DNA of 6,834 nucleotides. It comes from an uncultured Lachnospiraceae bacterium (GTDB taxonomy: Bacteria; Bacillota; Clostridia; Lachnospirales; Lachnospiraceae). Every line of letters begins with the position of its first letter. Position 1 is the first letter of the stretch. A program made the translations under genes and the position numbers. The DNA is taken from contig CADBRG010000113.1 in assembly GCA_902797015.1 (NCBI GenBank), forward strand, positions 1 through 6,834, in the 5' to 3' direction. This document shows positions 1 through 6,075 of this stretch, in pieces. The notes under the pieces are model-generated. The model made no database searches. It saw only the letters and a list, made by a program, of their open reading frames with translations, and had not been told where the DNA came from.

Positions 1-204
1 CGCATCCCCGTGCGCGAGCAATTCGTCCGGTACCGCGATCTGCAGGTAACGCCCGGCATCCTCATCTGTTGTTCCTTCAAACCGATGCACGCCGGAAAAA
101 ACAGGCTCATCACGCCTCATCTTTCCCTGCCCGGAGTGCTCTTTATATTCCGGCGACAGGTTCCTCTTCGTCAAAAAATATAACAGCATCTGTAATGTTA
201 CCAC
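1..204 (-). CDS. Partial N-terminal CDS, possible PucR/CdaR-like regulator
   Basis: This is the first 68 codons of a gene that runs off the left edge. It starts at GTG (202-204) and is open to base 1 with no stop. A strong ribosome site (AAGGAG, revcomp of 212-217) lies 7 bases upstream and overlaps the stop codon of the helicase gene, so translation is probably coupled. The protein begins VVTLQMLLYFLTKRN and later contains VFSGVHRFEG and RYLQIAVPDELL. A short N-terminal helix followed by an 'F/I-x-GV' strand and a 'YLxI' strand resembles the N-terminus of PucR/CdaR-type transcriptional regulators, but this is pattern memory only. The diagnostic C-terminal helix-turn-helix would lie outside the window. 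The CDS itself is well supported by frame, ribosome site and spacing; the family is a weak guess. An internal ATG at codon 6 (187-189) has no comparable ribosome site. Confidence 0.7.
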   Translation of the reverse strand, partial: MVTLQMLLYFLTKRNLSPEYKEHSGQGKMRRDEPVFSGVHRFEGTTDEDAGRYLQIAVPDELLAHGDA

Positions 205-218
205 GACTTATCTCCTTA
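202..218 (-). promoter_or_regulatory. Ribosome binding site overlapping the helicase stop codon
   Basis: Read on the minus strand, TAAGGAGATAAGTCGTG holds the helicase stop (TAA, 216-218), a near-perfect Shine-Dalgarno AAGGAG (212-217), a 7-base spacer and the GTG start. This arrangement fixes the start of the left-edge gene. It also suggests that ribosomes finishing the helicase reinitiate on the next gene. Confidence 0.8.
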
Positions 219-1907
219 TTCGATCCCACGAATCTTTTTAAAACACCTCTCGCAAACACCGTATCTGTAATTCCACGGGATCACCTTCCCGCAATACTTG
301 CAGGTGCGCGGTTTTAATTTCTGCTTTGCAAGCACACGGATGATCTCTTCAGAGATCATGTTCTTCCTTCGAATGATCTCGTCAACGTATTCCTCATGAT
401 CGAATTTATCACAGTAGCTGTAAAGAAGATCGCAAAGCTTAAACTGCTGCTCGAGATCATCCAGATCTTCCCGGATCCTCTTGATGAAATGTTCCGATGG
501 GATCCGTTTCCCGACCGGATAGCATTCCTCTTCCGCTTCGAACCGGCACATTTCCTTCCAGATCCGGAACAGCCAGGGATTCCCTTCATCAAACGTAACA
601 GTCAGGCAGTCATACAGAAAGGTCTTATTCTCGGAGATCTCACGGATCTCTTTACAAAGCTTGATCATACGCTCGGTGTCCGCGCGCTTATAGCCGACAT
701 TCATATTGACCTGTGACCATCTTTTTAAAATATCCAGAAGCGGTGCATCAAGCGCCAGCAGGGACTCCGGAAATCCGACGGTCGCATAAACCAGAGGGTC
801 GCTGGGTTCCTCCAGTGCTTCGCGCACACGACTGCGAAGCAGCAGTGATGTGACATGTCCCTCATCATAGATACCGAATCGTCCTGCGCGGCCCGCGATC
901 TGTTTGATCTCTTCCGTCATCAGGTCTCTGACATCTTTTCCGTCAAATTTTGCCATCTCAAGAAAGCATACCCTGCGGATCGGAAGGTTTAATCCCATGC
1001 CGATCGCATCGGTCGCAACCACAACATCATTGATGCCCTCTGCAAACAGTCTGGCCTGCTCATGGCGCACATCATAAGGGAGCGCGCCGTAGATCACGCT
1101 GCACTTATATCCTTTCCCCTGTAATTCCGAAGCGACCGCATGGACATTTTTTTTGGAAAACACGATCAGCGCATCCCCGGGTTGGACGCTTTCCGGCAGC
1201 CGGAACGACTCTTTTTCACAGATCAGGGGCGTCTTTCTCTCATGGCGGACGATCTCATATGTATCTCCGCATTCCTCGATCATCCGAATGATCAGCTGCT
1301 CCGCATTCTGCGCCATGCAGACATGGATCTCATTTGCACATACGCCAAGGATTGCTGATGTCCACGATCCGCCACGCTCATCATCTGCCACCATCTGTGC
1401 CTCATCGATCACGGCACAGGTATAGTGTTTTTTCAGATTGAGCATCTCGATCGTGGATGCCTGATAGCAGGCGTTCTCCATCAGATACCGTTCTTCTCCT
1501 GTCACAAGAGAGCAGGGATAGCCTTCCGTATTCATCTGTTCGAACTTCTCATAAGCCAGAAGCCGTAACGGCGCAAGATAAATCCCGTCGCCCGCTTCTT
1601 TTAAGGCCTGGATTGCCTCATAGGTTTTTCCCGAGTTTGTCGGTCCGATGTGTAGCACAAAACGGCGGTGCATTTTTCTTGCATCCGGAAAGAAATCGAT
1701 ATAGTTTTCCGGAATCTGATTTAACATCGACGCATGCAGCGCTTTTTCTCTGGCCGCACGACGCGCACGCTTCTTCGCCTGCTTCTCTCGCTTCTTCCGC
1801 CTGGCCTCCGCGTGGCGGCGTCTTTCCGCCTCGCTGATCTGCTGAGATGATTTTTTCTGCCGGCCTTTATATTTATGTGGATTTGGATTGTTTGTATTCT
1901 GTCCCAT
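216..1907 (-). CDS. SUV3-like DExH-box RNA helicase with C-terminal zinc ribbon
   Basis: A 563-residue superfamily 2 helicase, predicted cytoplasmic, that should unwind RNA using ATP. Motifs in order: Walker A GPTNSGKT (88-95), motif Ia APLRLLA (112-118), TGEE (136-139), motif II DEAQ (168-171), RGGSWTSAILG (178-188), motif IV region VFSKKN (249-254), VIYGALP (271-277), motif V ATDAIGMGLNLPIRR (298-312) and motif VI QIAGRAGRFG (336-345). The wording of these blocks matches the SUV3 (SUPV3L1) family of the mitochondrial degradosome much better than DEAD-box or RecQ families. Residues 11-57 are a very basic Lys/Arg/Ala-rich extension, probably an RNA-binding or disordered tail. Residues 536-555 carry CxxC-x12-CxxC (C536, C539, C552, C555), a likely zinc ribbon. 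Start ATG has AAAGGATGG (1914-1922) upstream. It follows the MATE gene by 79 bp and overlaps the ribosome site of the next gene. RNA turnover or ribosome-related work is inference; the substrate is unknown. Confidence 0.9.
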   Translation of the reverse strand: MGQNTNNPNPHKYKGRQKKSSQQISEAERRRHAEARRKKREKQAKKRARRAAREKALHASMLNQIPENYIDFFPDARKMHRRFVLHIGPTNSGKTYEAIQALKEAGDGIYLAPLRLLAYEKFEQMNTEGYPCSLVTGEERYLMENACYQASTIEMLNLKKHYTCAVIDEAQMVADDERGGSWTSAILGVCANEIHVCMAQNAEQLIIRMIEECGDTYEIVRHERKTPLICEKESFRLPESVQPGDALIVFSKKNVHAVASELQGKGYKCSVIYGALPYDVRHEQARLFAEGINDVVVATDAIGMGLNLPIRRVCFLEMAKFDGKDVRDLMTEEIKQIAGRAGRFGIYDEGHVTSLLLRSRVREALEEPSDPLVYATVGFPESLLALDAPLLDILKRWSQVNMNVGYKRADTERMIKLCKEIREISENKTFLYDCLTVTFDEGNPWLFRIWKEMCRFEAEEECYPVGKRIPSEHFIKRIREDLDDLEQQFKLCDLLYSYCDKFDHEEYVDEIIRRKNMISEEIIRVLAKQKLKPRTCKYCGKVIPWNYRYGVCERCFKKIRGIE

Positions 1908-1913
1908 TCATAT

Positions 1914-1922
1914 CCATCCTTT
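1914..1922 (-). promoter_or_regulatory. Ribosome binding site of the helicase gene
   Basis: Minus-strand AAAGGATGG, six bases before the ATG at 1905-1907. It supports this start for the SUV3-like protein and hence the basic N-terminal extension as genuinely translated. I could not identify a convincing -35/-10 pair in the 79 bp between the MATE stop and this start, so the helicase may depend on readthrough through the hairpin at 1937-1982 or on a weak promoter. Confidence 0.6.
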
Positions 1923-1931
1923 ATCTGAAAT

Positions 1932-1988
1932 AAAATATATCCTGAGTGTACCACATTTTTCATGTTGATACATTCAGGATATTTTTTT
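1932..1988 (-). terminator. Long hairpin at the MATE stop codon, probable terminator
   Basis: An inverted repeat pairs 1937-1950 with 1969-1982: nine Watson-Crick pairs, one G-U, then four more pairs. After a small internal bulge, ACAT/ATGT (1953-1956 with 1962-1965) closes a loop of about 5 bases. It is flanked by A-rich DNA on one side (1932-1935) and T7 on the other (1982-1988), so it reads as a bidirectional-type terminator. On the minus strand, where the genes lie, the tail is TATATTTTATTTC, a less perfect U-run; on the plus strand the T7 tail is cleaner. It abuts the MATE stop codon (1987-1989). Partial termination with readthrough into the helicase is plausible. Confidence 0.65.
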
Positions 1989-3366
1989 AAAGCCTTACCC
2001 TGCTTTTCTTCCATCGCCCGGTCAGGATAAATGTGATACAGATAATACACGAACACATCGGCGCAAACGGATATGCCAGTCCGATTCCAAGGAATCCCAG
2101 CGGTGTCAGCGTGCTAAGGATTCTGGCCAGCGCATACCGCACGGCAAACGCATTGATGATCGCACAGCTAAGCGTGACATGTGTATAGCCCGCGCCGATC
2201 AGCAGTCCGAACAGACAGAACATAACGGTCTCGATCAGAAAGCTCCAGGCAAAGATCCGCAGATACGGCCCACCCATTGCCAGCACCGCCTGGTCTGTCG
2301 TAAAGATGCGAAGCATTGTCTGGGGAATAAATTCCGAGAGCAGGAAAAAAACGACTGCCAGAGGAAGTGCATATACGATTCCGATGAGCATGCCCTTTTT
2401 GGCCCGGTCATATTGGCCTGCGCCGATATTCTGACCACTCGTCGCAATGATTGCTCCCATCACTGCCTGGCCAGCAAGTACCGCAAATGAGCTCAGTCTT
2501 GTGACAGAGGCAGAAATTGCCGCTGCCGTATTGCCATAGTGATTGACCAGCGCCAGCACCAGGATAAAGGAGATATTGGTCAGTGTAAACTGAATCGCCT
2601 GCGGCAGGCCAATCTTTAAAATACTTTTTAAAAGTGCTTTTTCGATTCTGAGACGGACGTTTTTCAGGTTTAGGAATTCATATTTCCTTCCAGCCAGCGG
2701 GAAGACCAGAACACAGCAGACAATCTGTGCGATCAGGGTCGCGATTGCCGCGCCTGTCGCACTCATATCGCACACACCTACTAAAATCAGATCAAGGACG
2801 ATATTCAGCACAGCTGTGACAATGATCAAAAACATTGGGATCACAGATTCGCCGACACCTCTAAGCAATGCCGCCATGACATTATACAGGTAAATGAACA
2901 CCGTACCGATGACACAGATCCTCAGATAATTGAGGGCCTGCTGATAGGCTTCCGGCGGCGTATCCATCGCATGAAGCAGTGGATTTGCAAGCGCAAAGAC
3001 GACAACTGTGATCGCGATCGCGACACCGAAAAACGCCACGCACATCGTCCCCATCACATCTGAAATCTGCTTTTCTCTTTTTGCGCCCAGCAATTGCGCT
3101 GACATCACAACACCACCGTTTGACAATCCCATCACGATCGCCAAAATCAGCATTGTCACCTGTCCGCCGTTTCCGACGGCAGCCAGGCCGGTCGCTCCCG
3201 CAAACCGCCCAACGATGATCATATCAACAATATTGTAAACTGCCTGCAGCAGGTTTGTGATGATCAGCGGGATGGAAAACACCAGCATGGATTTCCACAA
3301 ACTGCCGTGCAGGAGGTCAGGTTTTTTCCTGCTATTCAGCAAGCCCGACTTTTTCGTAAGCTCCAT
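1987..3366 (-). CDS. MATE family efflux transporter
   Basis: A 459-residue integral membrane protein, a typical length for MATE (multi-antimicrobial extrusion) transporters, which export drugs or metabolites in exchange for Na+ or H+. About 12 hydrophobic segments run in two six-helix halves. The first half covers roughly residues 28-225 (TM1 with SIPLIITNLLQAVYNIVDMI at 31-50, LLRGVGES at 167-174, VLDLILVGVCDMSATGAAIAT-type loop near 190-210). The second half begins near residue 250 (KIGLPQAIQF) and includes the characteristic loop GQNIGAGQYDRAKKG at 311-325. The pattern fits the DinF/NorM-like bacterial branch; the substrate cannot be told from sequence. The start is supported by GAGGAG about 11 bases upstream (a longish spacing) and by a promoter placing the transcript start about 30 bases before it. 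It appears to be the first gene of its own transcription unit. Confidence 0.93.
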   Translation of the reverse strand: MELTKKSGLLNSRKKPDLLHGSLWKSMLVFSIPLIITNLLQAVYNIVDMIIVGRFAGATGLAAVGNGGQVTMLILAIVMGLSNGGVVMSAQLLGAKREKQISDVMGTMCVAFFGVAIAITVVVFALANPLLHAMDTPPEAYQQALNYLRICVIGTVFIYLYNVMAALLRGVGESVIPMFLIIVTAVLNIVLDLILVGVCDMSATGAAIATLIAQIVCCVLVFPLAGRKYEFLNLKNVRLRIEKALLKSILKIGLPQAIQFTLTNISFILVLALVNHYGNTAAAISASVTRLSSFAVLAGQAVMGAIIATSGQNIGAGQYDRAKKGMLIGIVYALPLAVVFFLLSEFIPQTMLRIFTTDQAVLAMGGPYLRIFAWSFLIETVMFCLFGLLIGAGYTHVTLSCAIINAFAVRYALARILSTLTPLGFLGIGLAYPFAPMCSCIICITFILTGRWKKSRVRL

Positions 3367-3401
3367 TTTGAATCCGGCTCCTCTCTTGTTGTGCAGGGAG
3401 T

Positions 3402-3430
3402 ATTATATCACCTGTACCGCATTCAACCAA
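3402..3430 (-). promoter_or_regulatory. Extended -10 promoter for the MATE gene
   Basis: On the minus strand: -35 TTGGTT (3425-3430), a 17-base spacer, then a perfect -10 TATAAT (3402-3407) preceded by TG-A, the extended -10 form. The expected transcript start is near 3395, giving a leader of about 30 bases that carries GAGGAG before the ATG at 3364-3366. No operator or riboswitch is visible in so short a leader. The match to the housekeeping (sigma-A) consensus is good, so expression is probably fairly constitutive. Confidence 0.8.
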
Positions 3431-3431
3431 C

Positions 3432-3475
3432 AAAAATTACGGGTTATATTTTCAAATGCAAATATAACCCGTAAT
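3432..3475 (-). terminator. Perfect 16-bp hairpin with U-run (intrinsic terminator)
   Basis: Bases 3436-3451 are the exact reverse complement of 3460-3475, with an 8-base loop (3452-3459). On the minus strand the stem is followed by a run of five T (3436-3432), so the RNA would form a 16-bp hairpin ending in U5. On the plus strand no T-run follows. It ends transcription coming from the alpha-galactosidase side. It sits 21 bases after the stop of the gene relic at 3497-3607, so it may originally have been that lost gene's terminator. The MATE -35 box begins one base beyond the U-run. Confidence 0.88.
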
Positions 3476-3496
3476 ATCCGTCTTTAAGAACACATT

Positions 3497-3607
3497 TTAG
3501 AACTCAAACGCCGGCATTTTCGCCAGGATTTCTTTTGCCTGTGCAATCGTATCGTCGATGATCTTTGCTACCGGACGGATCTCTATGCAGAGGAGAAAGA
3601 TAACTGG
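3497..3607 (-). pseudogene. C-terminal gene relic, start-less, behind the alpha-galactosidase
   Basis: Between the alpha-galactosidase stop (3610-3612) and the terminator there is a minus-strand frame ending at TAA (3497-3499). It reads, just before the stop, IEIRPVAKIIDDTIAQAK and then EILAKMPAFEF. This is strongly protein-like: an amphipathic helix with alternating charge and no stop. There is no ATG/GTG start or ribosome site that could make it a separate gene, and upstream the frame runs into the alpha-galactosidase gene in a different phase. I read it as the 3' end of a deleted gene, with the break somewhere in about 3584-3610. The tail vaguely recalls the C-terminal helix of FabK/nitronate monooxygenase-type flavin oxidoreductases, but that is only a guess. 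The alternative is chance open frame in 3' untranslated DNA. Confidence 0.5.
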
Positions 3608-3609
3608 GC

Positions 3610-6042
3610 TTAACGCTCTTCCATATAGTAGACGCGCGCGGAGTAGTCCTGGAAATACCGAACGTTTTCATCGTACCCGGTTCCGGAGAAACCTTGCAGC
3701 AGGCTGATGCCTGCCTGCATCAATATGGCACCTGAAACCCTGTGGTATTCCTGCTCTCCCGGCATCTGCTGGAATCTTGCGATCGCACGGTGGGCTAGGG
3801 AATCCTGACGTACATGAAACGGTGCGACGGTGTTGATCAGATCACCGAACTGTAAGATGTTCTGATCGATCTTCCGATTATAAAAGTGATATATTTTTTG
3901 CGGATCGAGTCCTGCTGCACGGAAATTTGCATACTGCGTATTCGGTGTGACCATTTCCTGCAGCAGCATCCCGACCGCTCTTTTTTTGTCTTTTGAAACA
4001 CAGATCCAGCTGCGCAGCTGTGACCGATTGTGATCTGCCTGTTTTTCGTCCGGTGTTCTGATCCTGTAAAAATCTCCGAACTGCAAAACTTCCCGCCATT
4101 TTTTATACTGCGCGATCTGCTCTTTTATGGTCTCGAAATCCCGCTGCTTCATATCCACGAGATTGCATTCGTAACCCATACTTGCAAACATCGCCACGGC
4201 AAAACGTGTGTCTAACGGTGTCGCCCGCAGCGTCTGATGATTCGGACTTCCGGATACATGCGCTGAGATCACTGACAGAGGATATCCATAGCTGTATCCT
4301 TCCTGGATCTTTGCACGGCAGATCGGATCAGTGTTATCACTTGCCCAGATCTGCGGGAAATAGCAAAGTACACCTGCATCAAACCGGTTGCCGCCTGCAG
4401 CACAGCCTTCAAACAGGATATCCGGGAAGCGCTTTGTCAGGGTATCGAGCATCCGATACAGACCGCAGATATAGCGATGCGCAGTCTCACCCTGTCGTAC
4501 CTGCGCACATATCTGCGTGCCCCGCTCTTTTTCACACTCTGCCAGATATGGCGAAAAGGCATCTGAAAAGATCCGGTTCATATCCCATTTGACATATGCG
4601 ATATTTGCCGAAGAAAAAACATTCGTCATCTGTTCGATCATATGATCAACCACTTCCGGGTTTGCCAGATCGAGGATCCTCTGATTTCGTCCCTCAGAAT
4701 GCGCACGTCCCGGGATTTCCATCGTCCAGTCAGGATGTGTCCGGTACAGATCACTGTCCGTATTGATCATTTCAGGCTCCACCCAGATGCCGAAATCCAT
4801 GTCCAGTCCATTGATCTTTTTACAGATTCCATCCAGTCCGCCCGGCAGCTTCTTTTTGTTTACCAACCAGTCTCCCAGTGAAGACGTATCATCATTTCTG
4901 CTGCCAAACCACCCGTCATCCATGACAAACAGCTCGATCCCTGCTTCTTTCCCTTTCTGGGCAAGCTTTAGCAGTTTCTTTTCATCGATATCAAAATAGG
5001 ATGCTTCCCAGCTGTTTAACAGGACCGGGCGCTCCTTTTTCTTCCACACACCGCGTACGATGTGCTCTCTGATAAAGGCATGCATCTGATGACTCATCCC
5101 GGTAAAGCCCCGGTCAGAAACCGTCATCGCACTCTGCGGTGCTTCAAATGACGCCCCCGCATCCAGATACCAGGAAAACCCAGCCGGATTGATGCCTGCG
5201 CAAAAACGCGTTTTCCCATAGGCATTGACTTCAGCAGACTCGTAATGATTGCCACTGTAAAGCAAATGGAATCCATAACAGATCCCGCTTTGCTCCGTTG
5301 TGTCTTGCCTTGAAAGCATGACAAACGGATTGGCACGGTTCGAGGAGCTTCCTGTCACGGAAGAAATGACCTGCTTTCCCGCCTTTACAGGCAGATCCAC
5401 GCGGTTTATTTCTCTCGCCCACGCCCCGAAAAACCCATTTAACACATATCCACTGTCAGAAAAATCCAGCTGCGCCGACAGCAGCCGTTCTATGATGACA
5501 GGGGTATCTCCTTCGTTAAACAGCTTTGCGCTGCGACAAATGACATCACAATCCGCAAACACATCATAATACAATTCCAGTCTGACCGGCTGTGATGCCT
5601 CCCTTAATACGATTGTCAGGCGCTCGGCCTGTCTGGTCTCATCATATGCATGGGGCAGGCACAGCACTTCCTTTCCCGGTTCCGCTGCGTCATCTGCCGG
5701 AAGCGATTCGATCCTTGCCTCCTGATACAAAAAATCGGTCGTCCTGCTGCCGTCCGCAAAGATCAGTTCCACAAACGGCTCCCGCAGATCGCCTTTCCCC
5801 CTGCCGGATGCTTCCAACCGAAAGTCTTCCAGCGTCAGTGCCTTGTGCGCGGCGTCATAGCAGATCATATTACCGGCTTCAAAGGTCCGCTTTTCCATCA
5901 GCGCATCCGCATCTTCTACCGAAACCTCTCCCAGTGAAGCGCCGTAATACAAATGCTCCAGATGCCCGCTTTCGAGCACCTGGAACAGATATGTCGTATG
6001 ATTTGTGTTCAGACAAAACAGCTTATCATCCTGTTTGATCAT
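3610..6042 (-). CDS. GH36 alpha-galactosidase
   Basis: An 810-residue alpha-galactosidase of glycoside hydrolase family 36 that removes terminal alpha-1,6-galactose from melibiose, raffinose or stachyose by a retaining mechanism. There is no signal peptide, so it should be cytoplasmic. The N-terminal beta-sandwich (about 1-320) starts with the typical SGHLEHLYYG (25-34). The barrel follows: NSWEASYFDID (343-353), FVMDDGWFG (372-380), WVEPEMIN (420-427), the nucleophile Asp487 in VKWDMNR (484-490), EGCAAGGNRFD (545-555), the acid/base Asp569 in WASDNTD (566-572), and SGSPNHQ (597-603). The beta-rich C-terminal part ends GTGYDENVRYFQDYSAR. Residue roles are assigned by family motif. It is longer than the usual 720-740 residues; part of the excess is a stretch near 500-518 between the two catalytic Asp. 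The start is fixed by GAGGA seven bases upstream. It follows the sugar symporter by 33 bp in the same operon. Confidence 0.96.
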   Translation of the reverse strand: MIKQDDKLFCLNTNHTTYLFQVLESGHLEHLYYGASLGEVSVEDADALMEKRTFEAGNMICYDAAHKALTLEDFRLEASGRGKGDLREPFVELIFADGSRTTDFLYQEARIESLPADDAAEPGKEVLCLPHAYDETRQAERLTIVLREASQPVRLELYYDVFADCDVICRSAKLFNEGDTPVIIERLLSAQLDFSDSGYVLNGFFGAWAREINRVDLPVKAGKQVISSVTGSSSNRANPFVMLSRQDTTEQSGICYGFHLLYSGNHYESAEVNAYGKTRFCAGINPAGFSWYLDAGASFEAPQSAMTVSDRGFTGMSHQMHAFIREHIVRGVWKKKERPVLLNSWEASYFDIDEKKLLKLAQKGKEAGIELFVMDDGWFGSRNDDTSSLGDWLVNKKKLPGGLDGICKKINGLDMDFGIWVEPEMINTDSDLYRTHPDWTMEIPGRAHSEGRNQRILDLANPEVVDHMIEQMTNVFSSANIAYVKWDMNRIFSDAFSPYLAECEKERGTQICAQVRQGETAHRYICGLYRMLDTLTKRFPDILFEGCAAGGNRFDAGVLCYFPQIWASDNTDPICRAKIQEGYSYGYPLSVISAHVSGSPNHQTLRATPLDTRFAVAMFASMGYECNLVDMKQRDFETIKEQIAQYKKWREVLQFGDFYRIRTPDEKQADHNRSQLRSWICVSKDKKRAVGMLLQEMVTPNTQYANFRAAGLDPQKIYHFYNRKIDQNILQFGDLINTVAPFHVRQDSLAHRAIARFQQMPGEQEYHRVSGAILMQAGISLLQGFSGTGYDENVRYFQDYSARVYYMEER

Positions 6043-6049
6043 GATGTTT

Positions 6050-6054
6050 TCCTC
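6050..6054 (-). promoter_or_regulatory. Ribosome binding site of the alpha-galactosidase gene
   Basis: Minus-strand GAGGA, seven bases before the ATG at 6040-6042, lies in the 33-bp gap after the symporter stop. There is no room for a terminator or promoter in this gap, so symporter and alpha-galactosidase should share one transcript. Confidence 0.75.
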
Positions 6055-6075
6055 AAAATGTTATGCTTTGTCACT

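Noticed and set aside
1457..1837. Plus-strand open frame of 126 codons opposite the helicase N-terminal region
   Set aside because: It is antisense to the helicase Walker A region, with low-complexity Ser/Pro/Arg composition; a shadow of a conserved coding region.
1721..2056. Minus-strand frame of 111 codons spanning the MATE end and helicase start
   Set aside because: It is out of frame with both genes, crosses the hairpin, and its C-terminal Arg-rich stretch is only the basic helicase N-terminus read in another frame.
3436..3475. The inverted repeat considered as an operator or mobile-element end
   Set aside because: The 8-base loop, perfect long stem and adjacent U5 on the transcribed strand fit an intrinsic terminator better, and there is no transposase or direct repeat nearby.
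4182..4592. Plus-strand open frame of 136 codons opposite the GH36 catalytic region
   Set aside because: It overlaps the most conserved part of the alpha-galactosidase and has no family resemblance.
5592..6038. Plus-strand open frame of 148 codons opposite the alpha-galactosidase N-terminus
   Set aside because: It lies wholly antisense to a well-supported gene, is rich in Pro/Arg/Ser/His as expected of a shadow frame, and shows no recognisable domain.
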